The notes under the pieces: model-generated
The model's database searches: none
What the model was told of the DNA's origin: nothing
Seen by the model: only the letters and a program-made list of their open reading frames with translations
Program-made: the position numbers and the translations under genes
IMG/VR virus record: IMGVR_UViG_3300025030_000154
Span: 1-49,277 of that record
Strand: one strand, 5' to 3'
Source: a virus
Length of the DNA stretch: 49,277 bases
Shown here: one piece after another, positions 32,222-40,323 of the stretch
Layout of the letters: each line of letters opens with the position of its first letter
Numbering within the stretch: the stretch's first letter is position 1

Positions 32222-32371
32222 ATGGCTAAAGTTGCACCGTTTCACTCTATCAAATCATCCGTTTATCATGACAACAACCAATGCACCGAAGGCAACAACA
32301 TCGAACCGCAGAACAAACTCCAAGGCACCGGCGGCAAGCCCAAGTGCCAGCACTGTCAAAGACTCGGTTAA
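32222..32371 (+). CDS. Small rightward Cys protein (49 aa), moron
   Basis: The product begins MAKVAPFHSIKSSVYHDNNQ and ends CQHCQRLG. The pattern CTEGNNIE...GTGGKPKCQHC matches a widespread small bacterial protein with a CxxC zinc-ribbon ending whose function I do not know. It reads against the late operon, has its own promoter-like boxes and a strong AAAGGAG site, and abuts a convergent leftward gene 10 bp later. It is probably expressed in the lysogen. Confidence 0.6.
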   Translation: MAKVAPFHSIKSSVYHDNNQCTEGNNIEPQNKLQGTGGKPKCQHCQRLG

Positions 32372-32380
32372 ACTAGCACC

Positions 32381-32680
32381 CTAAGCCTCAACCGGTTGCC
32401 CCGTTTCAGCTAATTCCAGCTGCCAGTACGGGGCGCCAATCTCGTTGTTCTCAATCGGCCAGGCGCGTTGCAGGGAAATGACCCGAAAGCCTTTTTTGGC
32501 AAGGACATCAAACGCTTTATAGCCTTCGGTCTTGTCTCCGAAAAACCGGATAGTGGGATATTGGAAACAATGACCACTTCCCCCTTGGCAGGACTCAAAC
32601 GTCTCCACTCCATTTTCCATCAAGACTCGCACCGCTAGAGCAATTCCATCATCTAAATTCAGATCTTCAAACCGGATCAT
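32381..32680 (-). CDS. Unknown conserved phage protein (99 aa)
   Basis: Starts at ATG 32680 after CGGAGGAAAT. MIRFEDLNLDDGIALAVRVL...GVETFESCQGGSGHCF and YPTIRFFGD form a compact pattern I have seen in many phage hypothetical proteins, without known function. The ESCQGG/HCF segment has two Cys and a His that could bind metal. It is part of the insert between terL and the W-like gene. Confidence 0.5.
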   Translation of the reverse strand: MIRFEDLNLDDGIALAVRVLMENGVETFESCQGGSGHCFQYPTIRFFGDKTEGYKAFDVLAKKGFRVISLQRAWPIENNEIGAPYWQLELAETGQPVEA

Positions 32681-32741
32681 ATTTCCTCCGCGACTCCCTT
32701 TGTTTATCAACGTAACCACCGCCTCCAAAGAACAATACCAG

Positions 32742-32906
32742 TTATATCCCCAATTTCTTCCTCTGTGCTTCCAGCTCATTCGGGGTTTTGTAGGACCAGA
32801 AAAAGGTGTTGTACCCTTTCAAAAAAACGTAAGTGTCTACCAGATAGAAAAGAATCAGAACCAGCCAAAACATAGCCCACCCCGTAAAAAGTTTTTTCGC
32901 CGTCAT
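32742..32906 (-). CDS. Small membrane protein (54 aa)
   Basis: One transmembrane helix (WAMFWLVLILFYLVDTYVFL, about residues 10-29) with a short basic start and a charged tail (NELEAQRKKLG). The start at 32906 overlaps the stop of the ASCH gene (ATGA). Role unknown; it belongs to the accessory insert. Confidence 0.45.
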   Translation of the reverse strand: MTAKKLFTGWAMFWLVLILFYLVDTYVFLKGYNTFFWSYKTPNELEAQRKKLGI

Positions 32907-33349
32907 ATTCTGAAAAATCCCAACTGGCCCCGGCAGGGCTGGAACGGCAGCGGGCGCGGATCGCGCAGCACGAACCCATAAGGGCCGACGAACCACGGGG
33001 AATCCGAACGCCTCACGCAGTCCACGATCTCCACGCTCCCGATAATGCCGCCGCGCTCGATGCTCCCTGCCTCAATCTCGGCGCACCCCTTATCCCATGC
33101 GGCAGGCACACGTTCACGTACCCACTCCCAGGCAACCCGCCACTCATCCTTGGTGACGCCCTTGGCGGCGTGGATCAGGACGCGCCCCCGGACATCGGTG
33201 CGCCAGGTCCGATTCTCGATATCCTTGCCGGCATTCATGATCAGCCATGCCCACGGCTGCCGGACGGATATAACAAGCGACGGAGCAGCCCCCTCTCCGG
33301 CCAGCTGGTGCGCGTTGCTGCCGTCAAACAATTTGTCAGCCCTTCCCAT
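32903..33349 (-). CDS. ASCH-domain protein
   Basis: A 148-residue protein with the ASCH fold pattern: SVRQPWAWLIMNAGKDIENRTW (about residues 28-49), RGRVLIHAAKG, and GGIIGSVEIVDCV followed by FVGPYGFVL. ASCH domains bind RNA and some act on modified nucleosides or in translation control. The start at 33349 follows AGGGGGAAGC; two in-frame ATGs upstream are possible. It is an accessory gene, common in phages near terminases. Confidence 0.7.
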   Translation of the reverse strand: MGRADKLFDGSNAHQLAGEGAAPSLVISVRQPWAWLIMNAGKDIENRTWRTDVRGRVLIHAAKGVTKDEWRVAWEWVRERVPAAWDKGCAEIEAGSIERGGIIGSVEIVDCVRRSDSPWFVGPYGFVLRDPRPLPFQPCRGQLGFFRI

Positions 33350-33381
33350 GCTTCCCCCTTGGCGGTCTGCCGCCATCCCTT

Positions 33382-33708
33382 TTACTCGGTCCACTTCTCC
33401 GGTTTCACTACGATCGACAGGCGGTACGCCTCGAGGGACTCCGCGGTGATCCTCAGGCTGCTGGAGCCGACCAGACCGTTTTTGCCGGGCCTGGCGTACT
33501 CGTCGGCGGCCGTCAGCTTCCCCTCCCTGACGAGGCTCAAGATGGTGTTTACCGACTTTCCCAGGACCTCGCCCGCCTCCTGGGGGGTGTAGAGGAGGTT
33601 GCGCAGGATGTGCTCCCGCTTCACGTCGCGGATATCCGCCAAGGTGATCCGCGTACGCGGCATGTCATCGTTCTGCTTGATCTTGATTGCATCATCTGCC
33701 CTGCTCAT
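33382..33708 (-). CDS. MerR/excisionase-like helix-turn-helix protein
   Basis: A 108-residue protein. Residues about 37-85 (LLYTPQEAGEVLGKSVNTILSLVREGKLTA...) form a winged helix of the HTH_17/excisionase type. The start at 33708 follows GGGAGGAGTG. It lies immediately after terL in the late strand, so it may regulate late genes or act as a recombination directionality factor for one of the two tyrosine recombinases. Neither role is shown. Confidence 0.6.
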   Translation of the reverse strand: MSRADDAIKIKQNDDMPRTRITLADIRDVKREHILRNLLYTPQEAGEVLGKSVNTILSLVREGKLTAADEYARPGKNGLVGSSSLRITAESLEAYRLSIVVKPEKWTE

Positions 33709-33738
33709 CACTCCTCCCGTTGATCCCAATAAAAAACA

Positions 33739-35598
33739 TCACATGCCGCTACTAAGCATCCTCACGCCGCTCGGGGCTCTGGCCGCCGCCTGTTCCCGCA
33801 CACGGTCCCTGAATTTAAGCTGCAAGATCTCCGCGGCAGCGAAGGCATAGGTGTTGATATCCCAATAATGGTTCGCCTTCCCGCGGGGGCACTCCCAATA
33901 TCCGTTCGGGTCCTGGTATTCTGCGCACATCTGGCGCGCGTAATCGTCGGTACATTCGGAGTGCAGGTGGAAGGCGCCCGGATCGTCCGGGTTTGTCCGG
34001 AGCTTGCCGTTCAGCTGGTCCTTGAAGTACGTGACGTTGATGGTGTAAAGGAGCAGCCCCTGCGGGAAAGGCTTGTTGGTGCCGGGATAGTAGTCCACCG
34101 GGCTCTCCTTGAAATGGCGGTCCGTCGCTTTTTTGCGCTGGCCCTTGAGGGGCACGAACTGGGGGTTCAGGTAGCAGAACTCGTAGACCTCGACGGTGCG
34201 GCTATGGTTGGGGACGGGGCCCGTGCCGCCGCCCGAGTCGATGAATCCCTTGGCGCAATGGTAATGGTTGCCGTCGATGTCCTTGTAGGTGTCGTTGAAG
34301 ATGGTCAAAAGCTCGGCGAAGCTGCGCACCTCTCCCTCTCGGATCTGCCATGTTTCCAGGGAGATCCCCTCGTTGAAGGCCTTCACCTCGTAGTAGAAGC
34401 TGTTCTGCTGGGTATCCACCAGCATGACCAGGCAGTAGACGTTTTTGGGGACCAGGCCTCTCGCGCGGTCGTCCCGGAGCCGCAGGATGAAATCCTCTTT
34501 GCGGGCGGTGCGGGCCGCCTCATGCTTCTTGGCCCGGTAAGAGTTATCAAGCTCGATCTGGTCGGCGAGGTCGCCGGTACGCGCCTTGAGGATCGCCGCG
34601 GCGTATTCTGACAGTGAAATGTCCGGACAGATGAAGGCGTCGATGATGAAACCGACGGAGACCGGCCGTTCCACGATGCTGCGCGGCACCCAGTCGCCCA
34701 TACGGACGGCGCGATCGCGGTCCATGTCGTTCCACATGACGCCGCAGCTCTCGCCGGCGCAGATATAGCGCGCGGACTTGTCGTTCAATACCTGCTTGGG
34801 ATCCACGTTGGGCTGCAGAGACGGCACCTTGCCCATCAGGTCCATCTGGCCCGGCCAGGTGAGCCTGTCCTCCGTCATCGGCTGCATGGTGCCGCAGTAA
34901 GGGCAAACCGCCTGGAAGTCCCACTGCTCCACGCAGGCGTCGAAAGCCTTGCTGATGAGGGAGCCGGCGCCTGCCGGGGAGGAGCACTTGATCTTCTTCG
35001 GACGGCGGAAGGTGGTGGCGCGCTTTTCCATCAGGTTGAGCGCGTGGGTCTCCTTGCCGGCAAGGTCCTCATTCTTGTCGACCTCGTCCGCCATTACGTC
35101 GTCCGCCGGGAAGGAGGAGATTTCCGACGGGGAGGATCCCCACACCGGGTAGATCACCGTGCCGTCCCGGAAGGCGATGCGGCCGGCGGTGGTGTCGTCG
35201 GGGTTGGCGGAGAGTTTCTTGGCGACCGGCTCGCACATGCGGTAGATCGGGATCAGCCGGTCTTTGGCGATCTTCTTGGCCAGGTTCTCCTTGGGGAGCA
35301 TTACGTACTTCACGTTTCCGCCGCGGTAGACGATGGCGTACAGGTGCATGTTGATGCAGCCGTTCGATTTCCCGCTCTGGGGCACCCCCACGATAACGAT
35401 TTCCTGCACCCAGGGGAGGTTGTAGGTGTCCATTATCTTCACCAGGTAGGGAGTGATGGAGTTGTCCCAGTCGCCCTGGTGCGCGCCGAGGGTCACCTTG
35501 CGGTGTTTGGCGGCGAACTCCGACACCGTGAGCGGCTCCTTCTGCTTCCAGATCTCCAGCTCTCCCGGGTACCACTCGTATGCAGGGGAATCATTCAC
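33739..35598 (-). CDS. terL: Terminase large subunit (GpA family)
   Basis: A 619-residue packaging motor and nuclease. Walker A GVPQSGKSN is near residues 71-79; Walker B region ADDVMADEVDK near 165-175; Cys pairs (CPYCGTM, CAGESCG) lie in the middle. The C-terminal half carries the nuclease fold. The GTG start at 35598 overlaps the terS stop and has a GGAG site. GpA-type terminases normally cut cos sites, supporting cohesive ends. A frame extending to 35721 is only open sequence inside terS. Confidence 0.9.
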   Translation of the reverse strand: MNDSPAYEWYPGELEIWKQKEPLTVSEFAAKHRKVTLGAHQGDWDNSITPYLVKIMDTYNLPWVQEIVIVGVPQSGKSNGCINMHLYAIVYRGGNVKYVMLPKENLAKKIAKDRLIPIYRMCEPVAKKLSANPDDTTAGRIAFRDGTVIYPVWGSSPSEISSFPADDVMADEVDKNEDLAGKETHALNLMEKRATTFRRPKKIKCSSPAGAGSLISKAFDACVEQWDFQAVCPYCGTMQPMTEDRLTWPGQMDLMGKVPSLQPNVDPKQVLNDKSARYICAGESCGVMWNDMDRDRAVRMGDWVPRSIVERPVSVGFIIDAFICPDISLSEYAAAILKARTGDLADQIELDNSYRAKKHEAARTARKEDFILRLRDDRARGLVPKNVYCLVMLVDTQQNSFYYEVKAFNEGISLETWQIREGEVRSFAELLTIFNDTYKDIDGNHYHCAKGFIDSGGGTGPVPNHSRTVEVYEFCYLNPQFVPLKGQRKKATDRHFKESPVDYYPGTNKPFPQGLLLYTINVTYFKDQLNGKLRTNPDDPGAFHLHSECTDDYARQMCAEYQDPNGYWECPRGKANHYWDINTYAFAAAEILQLKFRDRVREQAAARAPSGVRMLSSGM

Positions 35599-36316
35599 TC
35601 TTGTCGGCTCCAAAGCGGGTCGATTGCGCGTAACGGTCCAGCCAGCTGTCCAGCTTCTTGTCGTACTCGTCCAGGAGGTCGGGCATGACCGCCTGCATAT
35701 TGACGTCCTCCAGGTCCACACCTTTTCCGCGCAGGTAGTCGGACAGGACGTCGATCATCCGGTCGCAGATCCGCGGGCCGAAGTTGCTCAGGTCCTTCTT
35801 GAGAAAGGACGCCGCGGCGGCGCAGCGCTGCTCCACCTCGGAGCGCAGGATGTAATTCTTCCGGGTGATCTCGTTGGCAAGAGCCAGTTTGTCCGCCTGC
35901 TCTTTCATGTAGCGGGCCTTGTGGTCTCCGCCGGCCTCGCTCGGCGCGGCAATCGGCTTGCGCGGATTTTCCCAGGCCTGCGCCGCGTAGCTCTCGATCT
36001 CGCTTTTGAGGTAGCCGCCGTCTTTCTGCTTCCGGGGGAAGCCGGGGAACCTGTCGGCGTGGTTGCGGACGGTGCGGGGGCTCACGATGTATCCCTCGCC
36101 GATGACCCACGCGGCCGCCTGCTCTATGTTCTTGAAGCGGTCGGCCGACTCCGCCTGCGACAGGTCCGCCTGAAAGGTATCCAGCGCCTTCTTTGCCGAG
36201 GTGTAGGCCCTGATGGTCGTCGGTGTCGGGTCGGCGGACATGGCATCCATGGCCTTGACCAGGTTTGCCTGGAGCTCGGCCTCCAGGTTTCCTATCCGGG
36301 CGTCAAGATCGGTCAT
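35591..36316 (-). CDS. terS: Terminase small subunit, Nu1-like
   Basis: A 241-residue DNA-recognition subunit. The central part (about 62-100) has a winged-helix look (NIEQAAAWVIGEGYIVSPRTVRNHADRF), an N-terminal coiled coil and a helical C-terminus for contact with TerL. There is no noncoding space upstream, because the preceding genes overlap, so cos is not at its usual place just before terS. Confidence 0.8.
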   Translation of the reverse strand: MTDLDARIGNLEAELQANLVKAMDAMSADPTPTTIRAYTSAKKALDTFQADLSQAESADRFKNIEQAAAWVIGEGYIVSPRTVRNHADRFPGFPRKQKDGGYLKSEIESYAAQAWENPRKPIAAPSEAGGDHKARYMKEQADKLALANEITRKNYILRSEVEQRCAAAASFLKKDLSNFGPRICDRMIDVLSDYLRGKGVDLEDVNMQAVMPDLLDEYDKKLDSWLDRYAQSTRFGADKSE

Positions 36317-36588
36317 TTACGCGCCTCGTCGTAGTATCCGCGCTCCAGGCAACCCGCTAGGACCTGCTCACGGGCCGTTGCCACATCGGCCCCCCGGCCG
36401 GAAAGGATGCGGTGCATGGTCTCCGAGCTCTGGCGGGCGTCCCAGGTCTCGGCGGCGGCATGCTGCAGATTGCCGGTAAGCAACGCCCGGCCGATCTCCA
36501 GCACCTCGGAAAGCAGGTGCCACCACTGGCGCCAGAGGGAATTGGAAACGAAACGGGTGGCGGGGAACTGGTACAACGGTTGCTTCAA
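36313..36588 (-). CDS. Small helical protein before terS, MazG-like style
   Basis: A 91-residue helical protein ([26 protein letters not shown]...[10 protein letters not shown]...GYYDEARK). The spacing of E/D and the QSxETxxRI segment recall short MazG-related phage proteins that hydrolyse nucleotides, but key metal ligands are few, so this is tentative. It uses a TTG start at 36588 after GGAGGTG, overlapping the integron-type integrase stop. Confidence 0.4.
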   Translation of the reverse strand: MKQPLYQFPATRFVSNSLWRQWWHLLSEVLEIGRALLTGNLQHAAAETWDARQSSETMHRILSGRGADVATAREQVLAGCLERGYYDEARK

Positions 36589-37751
36589 AGGGCACCTCCC
36601 TGTGCTGCAGTTGCGATGATGCGGCCGGCGGCCTCGGCTACGGTGAGCCCGAGGCGCCCGCCGTAGGCGACCAGGAAGCGACGTACCTCGTCGCCGATTT
36701 TCACGGTGATGCTATCCCCGTTGCCGCAGATAAGGCGGTCAAGCGGGCTTTTCGTGTCGAAGCGCTTTTGCATTACGTGCGTGTAGACTTCGGTGGTTTT
36801 CACGCACTTGTGCCCGAGCAGATCCTGCACCCTGCGGATATCGACGCCGTCCTCGAGGAGGTGGGTGGCGTAGCTGTGGCGCAGGGTGTGCGGGTGGGCC
36901 GGTTTGTGGATGCCTGCGGCCCGCACCGCGGACTTGAAGGCCTCCTGCACGGCGGAGACGTGAAGGTGGTGGCGCGCCTGGCTGCCGTCCCCTCGTGTGA
37001 AACGCTCGAAGGCGGGGAAGAGCCATTGCCAGGAGAGGCTTTTGGCGTAGGCCGGGTATTTCCTCCCCAGTGCGTCCGGCATCTCTACCACACCCCATCC
37101 GGCCGCCAGGTCGGACTGGTGCAGTTCCGCCACCTTGGCGATCTGAACCTTGAGAGGCTCGACGAGCGACTCTGGGAGCGGGATCGAGCGCGAGTTGCCG
37201 TGCTTGGAGTCGTGCAGGACGATCTGCTTGGATCCGAAGTCGATATCCTTGATTCTCAGCTCCAGGCAGTCCACCTCGACGCGCAGGCCGCATCCGTACA
37301 TGAGCGCCGAGGAGAGCCAGTACACACCTTTAAGCCGGCCCAGGATGGCGGCGACCTCCTCGCGGGTCAGAACGCAAGGAAGGTGACGGGAGCGCCTGGC
37401 GCGCAGCGCGTTGACGTTGCCGACCTCGACCTTGAGCACGTGACGGTAGAAGAAGAGGATGGCGTTGAAAGCGACGTTCTGAGTCGAAGCGGAGATGCGC
37501 TTTTCTTGCGCGAGGTAGGTCAGATATTCCTGTATGGCCCCCTCCGCGTGCGCGTCGGTGCGATGACGCGCCCGGAACAAGATGAAGTCGACCACGTAAG
37601 CCTGATAAGAGCGGATCGTGGAAGGGCGGCAGTGGCGCAAGGCAAACACTTTGCCGAGCTGCTCCAAAAGCGGTGCGATCTGGCGGCTTTTCAGGATTTC
37701 ATTATCAGCGCTGTTCAACTTGCAAATGCCCGGTATCGTGTAGGTTCCCAT
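36585..37751 (-). CDS. Integron-type tyrosine integrase (IntI family)
   Basis: A 388-residue recombinase distinct from the 8124 integrase. Catalytic residues: Arg157 (GCGLR), Lys183 region (DSKHGNSR), His288 and Arg291 (HTLRH), His314 (LGHK), Tyr323 (VYTHV). Between about 215 and 262 it has the extra segment typical of IntI enzymes ([27 protein letters not shown]...[13 protein letters not shown]), needed to bind folded attC DNA. About 45 extra residues follow the catalytic domain. A GGAGGAAAGC site precedes ATG 37751. Two attC-like sites lie upstream in the same strand. The family call is strong. Confidence 0.82.
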   Translation of the reverse strand: MGTYTIPGICKLNSADNEILKSRQIAPLLEQLGKVFALRHCRPSTIRSYQAYVVDFILFRARHRTDAHAEGAIQEYLTYLAQEKRISASTQNVAFNAILFFYRHVLKVEVGNVNALRARRSRHLPCVLTREEVAAILGRLKGVYWLSSALMYGCGLRVEVDCLELRIKDIDFGSKQIVLHDSKHGNSRSIPLPESLVEPLKVQIAKVAELHQSDLAAGWGVVEMPDALGRKYPAYAKSLSWQWLFPAFERFTRGDGSQARHHLHVSAVQEAFKSAVRAAGIHKPAHPHTLRHSYATHLLEDGVDIRRVQDLLGHKCVKTTEVYTHVMQKRFDTKSPLDRLICGNGDSITVKIGDEVRRFLVAYGGRLGLTVAEAAGRIIATAAQGGAL

Positions 37752-37817
37752 GCTTTCCTCCTTTCCGTTTTTTTAGCAGCTATGCCGCCGGTGATCCTAG
37801 ATAAGCAGTAGTTATGC
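37752..37817 (-). other. Cassette end with degenerate attC-like segment
   Basis: The stop codon of the 71-aa gene lies in GCATAAC (minus strand, 37817-37811), the exact complement of the GTTATGC at the start of this cassette. An imperfect inverted repeat follows (CTACTGCTTA / TAGCTGCTA), but no proper GTTRRRY core is seen before the IntI ribosome site. It is probably a worn attC or the residue of one. Confidence 0.45.
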
Positions 37818-38027
37818 CGTCAACGTTTGGGCAAATGCCCGCCTTGCTTCACGCCTTTTTTCATCCAGAGTGTCTACAGTCCAGGCAAACCAGATGGCTT
37901 CACCGAGCTTGCGAAACACCTTGAACCTGTCACAAGGGTTTTCATCGTCATCCCAAACAAGATAAGTGCGGACATCCCACGAAAGGGACGGAATTCTTTT
38001 TTCACCGACCAGCTCAAAACGCATCAT
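37812..38027 (-). CDS. Cassette gene 2b, unknown (71 aa)
   Basis: The product begins MMRFELVGEKRIPSLSWDVR with WDDDENPCDRFKVFRKLGEA. Compact, acidic then basic. It overlaps the helix-turn-helix gene by ATGA, so the two make one translational unit within one cassette. A paired small protein next to a DNA-binding protein recalls toxin-antitoxin or regulator-partner arrangements; the sequence itself gives no family. Confidence 0.45.
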   Translation of the reverse strand: MMRFELVGEKRIPSLSWDVRTYLVWDDDENPCDRFKVFRKLGEAIWFAWTVDTLDEKRREARRAFAQTLTA

Positions 38028-38290
38028 GCCCAAACCCTTTTAAACGTGTCGGCCTTCACCCATCGTTTTGAACTCTGGTTCAGCAATGCATTCTCTGGGG
38101 CCAATGCGTTATAGGTAGAGAAGTCTCTTGTTGCTGTCGCTTCGCCCACACCGAAGTAGTCCATAAGCTCGCCCCTACTCACACTGCCATAGTGATGCAA
38201 CAGAAAGTCAATCAGTCGCAGTCGCTGCTCAACAGCATAAGTGAGTCTTGATTCCTTCGGTTGTTCCAGTATCCTTTGTCCGCTGGTCAT
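38024..38290 (-). CDS. Cassette gene 2a, winged-helix regulator (88 aa)
   Basis: Starts at ATG 38290 after GGAGATGAA. Residues about 22-70 (VEQRLRLIDFLLHHYGSVSRGELMDYFGVGEATATRDFSTY) are a DeoR/WYL-N-type winged helix. It is the first gene of the cassette that begins at attC A. It probably regulates itself and the coupled 71-aa gene. Confidence 0.55.
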   Translation of the reverse strand: MTSGQRILEQPKESRLTYAVEQRLRLIDFLLHHYGSVSRGELMDYFGVGEATATRDFSTYNALAPENALLNQSSKRWVKADTFKRVWA

Positions 38291-38308
38291 TTCATCTCCA
38301 CTGAGGCG

Positions 38309-38397
38309 GCATAACCCCTCGCTCGTCCCGCCAAGTTGTAAGCAGCTTTTACAGGTTCGTAGAAGCTGGCGGCGGGCCAGCTCGAAAACCGTTAACT
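38309..38397 (-). repeat. attC-like recombination site A
   Basis: Minus strand: AGTTAAC (38397-38391, containing the methyltransferase stop), GGTTTTCGAGCTG, CCCGCC, a central spacer, GGCGGGACGAGCGAGGGG, GTTATGC (38315-38309). An imperfect palindrome of 89 bp with inverse-core and core boxes in the order expected downstream of a cassette gene. Arms are shared with site B (19 of 20 at one end, 17 of 17 at the other). Confidence 0.72.
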
Positions 38398-39129
38398 GCC
38401 GAACGCCAGCACCTCTTGAGACAGGCGCTTGACAATCTTCTCGCAATATTCCTCTTTGCCCTCAATGCCCACCGCGTGCAGACCCAACTCCCGCGCCACG
38501 GCCAGCGTTGTACCGCTCCCCACGAAAAAATCTACAACCTTCCCACCAGGAGGAACCGAGCATTCGAGCAGAGGTCGGACAATGCCATCCGGTTTCTGCG
38601 TAGGGTGAACCGCCTGTTTATGGCAACTCCGCACCTGTATCACCGACCGCTGGAGCCGGTCTTCGCTCTCCTGCGCCTTGAATCCGCCGATAACACCGGT
38701 ATGCGCCTGTTTTTCGTTCCTGCGTCCATAGTTTTTCCAACCACCGGCCATTCTAGGCGGCTCATTGTAGAGGCTACGCCACTCGCCGCGGTAGAAGTGC
38801 AGGGCCAGTTCGTGGACCCGCTTGAACCGGTCTTTGGCGAAGCCGCTGCCATTGTGCTTTTCCCACACGACGTCTTGCGCGAGCTTCCACGCCCTGAAGT
38901 CGTCGCGGTGCTCTAGGAACATCCTCATAGAACCAAAGCACCACATCTGCGGCGCGACCGACTCCGCGATCTTCACCCACCCTTCCGGCCAGCGGTCCCA
39001 CTCCAGCGACGTTTCCCCGTACGGCGGATCGGTAATGATTGCGTCAGCAGTCAGGCCGACGGCAGGCACAACCTCGCGCATGTCGCCGCAGTACAGGGTG
39101 ATCAGGTTGTCTTGGTAGTAAGGTTTCAT
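38392..39129 (-). CDS. Orphan DNA methyltransferase, integron cassette gene
   Basis: A 245-residue amino-methyltransferase: DPPY at 34-37 (catalytic motif IV), HPTQKP at 175-180, and DFFVGSGTT at 200-208 (AdoMet motif I). Motif order IV then I is that of beta-class adenine-N6 or cytosine-N4 enzymes; DPPY favours adenine. No restriction partner is nearby, so it may protect phage DNA from host restriction. The gene is bounded on both sides by attC-like sites, making it a cassette. Confidence 0.85.
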   Translation of the reverse strand: MKPYYQDNLITLYCGDMREVVPAVGLTADAIITDPPYGETSLEWDRWPEGWVKIAESVAPQMWCFGSMRMFLEHRDDFRAWKLAQDVVWEKHNGSGFAKDRFKRVHELALHFYRGEWRSLYNEPPRMAGGWKNYGRRNEKQAHTGVIGGFKAQESEDRLQRSVIQVRSCHKQAVHPTQKPDGIVRPLLECSVPPGGKVVDFFVGSGTTLAVARELGLHAVGIEGKEEYCEKIVKRLSQEVLAFGS

Positions 39130-39135
39130 CCTTGC

Positions 39136-39225
39136 AGTTAACCCCTCGCTGGTCCCGCCTAAGCGGGAGAAAGTTGTTGTGAGCCCCGACCAGTTAGCGG
39201 CGGGGCAGCTCGAAAACCGTTAGGC
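39136..39225 (-). repeat. attC-like recombination site B
   Basis: Minus strand: GCCTAAC (39225-39219, a perfect RYYYAAC box holding the stop of the 66-aa gene), GGTTTTCGAGCTG, CCCCGCC, spacer, GGCGGGACCAGCGAGGGG, GTTAACT (39142-39136). The core box GTTAACT is the exact complement of the AGTTAAC box at the far end of the methyltransferase cassette, as required for an excisable cassette. 90 bp. Confidence 0.75.
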
Positions 39226-39420
39226 CGAGAACAGTCCCGGCTGTTTTTCCGCTTCCTCTCTCTTCTTTTGTGCCGCCTCCTGCGCCTTGCTCATACCAGA
39301 TGCACCATGCTCCAGACAGTTCGACAGGCGGCGGTCATAGACGGCATGCATCGTGTGTCGCTTGCAGGTCGGGCACCAGTGCTTAACCTGCGAAGTGTTG
39401 CGAGTGTAGTGCTGGCTCAT
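39220..39420 (-). CDS. Cassette gene 1, small zinc-ribbon-like protein (66 aa)
   Basis: KHWCPTCKRHTMHAVYDRRLSNCLEHG suggests a CxxC zinc-binding N-terminal half, followed by a Lys/Glu helix (SKAQEAAQKKREEAEKQ). The stop lies inside the attC B inverse core. The start overlaps the upstream gene (39417), so the left cassette boundary is not clear and I find no matching GTTAGGC upstream. Confidence 0.5.
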   Translation of the reverse strand: MSQHYTRNTSQVKHWCPTCKRHTMHAVYDRRLSNCLEHGASGMSKAQEAAQKKREEAEKQPGLFSA

Positions 39421-39827
39421 GACCGCACAGCCTCTGCGTCTTCATTCCAGGCATTCTTCACCGCCTCAATGTGACGCCAGACCAGACGGTTGAACCAGAA
39501 GCGGAAGGGCGTGTCCACCGCCTCGCGCCCCTCCAAGAGACGCGGGTGCAGTTCCAGGTAACTCAGGTCGGGGTTGATGACGGCGTTTTTCGGGTCCGTG
39601 AGGACGGAATACCCCAGCGCCACCCGCCAGAGGTCGCCGATCCTGTCCAGACGCTCCAGAAGAGCCCGGACGTGATCCGGGTCATCCTCATCAAACCGAT
39701 CCGGGCCGTCTTCATCCCAGTCGCCGTTTGCATCGCGGGGGAATTGTCCATCCTCAAGATCCTCAAGGATGCCAGCCAGCACTACCGCCTTCTCTATCTC
39801 TCTTGGGCTTGCCACTGCCATTTTCAT
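39417..39827 (-). CDS. Unknown acidic protein (136 aa)
   Basis: Mostly helical and very acidic, with DANGDWDEDGPDRFDEDDPDHVR (about 35-57), then LLERLDRIGDLWRVALGY. GGGAGG precedes the ATG. It overlaps the 66-aa gene by 4 nt. The asparagine/aspartate cluster could mimic DNA or bind cations; no family recognised. Confidence 0.45.
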   Translation of the reverse strand: MKMAVASPREIEKAVVLAGILEDLEDGQFPRDANGDWDEDGPDRFDEDDPDHVRALLERLDRIGDLWRVALGYSVLTDPKNAVINPDLSYLELHPRLLEGREAVDTPFRFWFNRLVWRHIEAVKNAWNEDAEAVRS

Positions 39828-39846
39828 CTTCAGGCCTCCCAGCTCT

Positions 39847-39924
39847 TTAAAGTTTCCTCTTGATCACAAGGCAGCACCACAGGATGACAACAGCAAAAAT
39901 AATAAAGTCGCGAATCTCTCCCAT
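39847..39924 (-). CDS. 25-aa membrane peptide
   Basis: MGEIRDFIIFAVVILWCCLVIKRKL would be a single helix with basic end residues, as in small hydrophobic phage peptides. CGGAGATCC 7 nt before the ATG supports translation. It fills the only gap in the operon here (39828-39941). Evidence is limited to start, site and hydrophobicity. Confidence 0.35.
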   Translation of the reverse strand: MGEIRDFIIFAVVILWCCLVIKRKL

Positions 39925-39941
39925 GCGGATCTCCGTGCTGC

Positions 39942-40319
39942 TTACGCCGTCTGTGTATGCTCCGGCCAATTTGCCTTGATTCTATTCATGTCCGCCATAT
40001 CCTCCGGCGTCAGGTCATCGAAGAAGTTATCCATGGCATCCTGAACCTTGCAGAGATACCGATCGCACTTGATCACCAGCTCGTCCGTCACCTTGCCGAC
40101 AAAAGTGCTGTGGTACTTTTCCACGTAACGCCTGATGGACTGCCTATACTCAGCCCGATGCTGCCTGATATCCCTGTCGCCGGTGACCGTGTGAGCGGTG
40201 CGCTCCATATCCACCAGCAACGCATCCATCAGGGCCAACATGGCGATGACCGGCACATCTGCAGGCGACAGCATTATCTCCGCTGTGATGGCCGCCTTGG
40301 CCCTGGACTCCTTACCCAT
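39942..40319 (-). CDS. Helical protein next to PRTRC C, unknown (125 aa)
   Basis: A mostly helical protein (AEIMLSPADVPVIAMLALMDALLVDMERTAHTVTGDRD...). No recognised motif. It follows the C-type protein closely (4 nt) and probably belongs to the same transcript as the PRTRC genes. AAGGGATAGAGCC precedes the ATG. Confidence 0.4.
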   Translation of the reverse strand: MGKESRAKAAITAEIMLSPADVPVIAMLALMDALLVDMERTAHTVTGDRDIRQHRAEYRQSIRRYVEKYHSTFVGKVTDELVIKCDRYLCKVQDAMDNFFDDLTPEDMADMNRIKANWPEHTQTA

Positions 40320-40323
40320 GGCT

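Noticed and set aside
36585-37751. A second prophage integrase with its own attP
   Set aside because: The IntI-type insert and attC-like sites explain it better, and no tRNA-like or other core is next to it.
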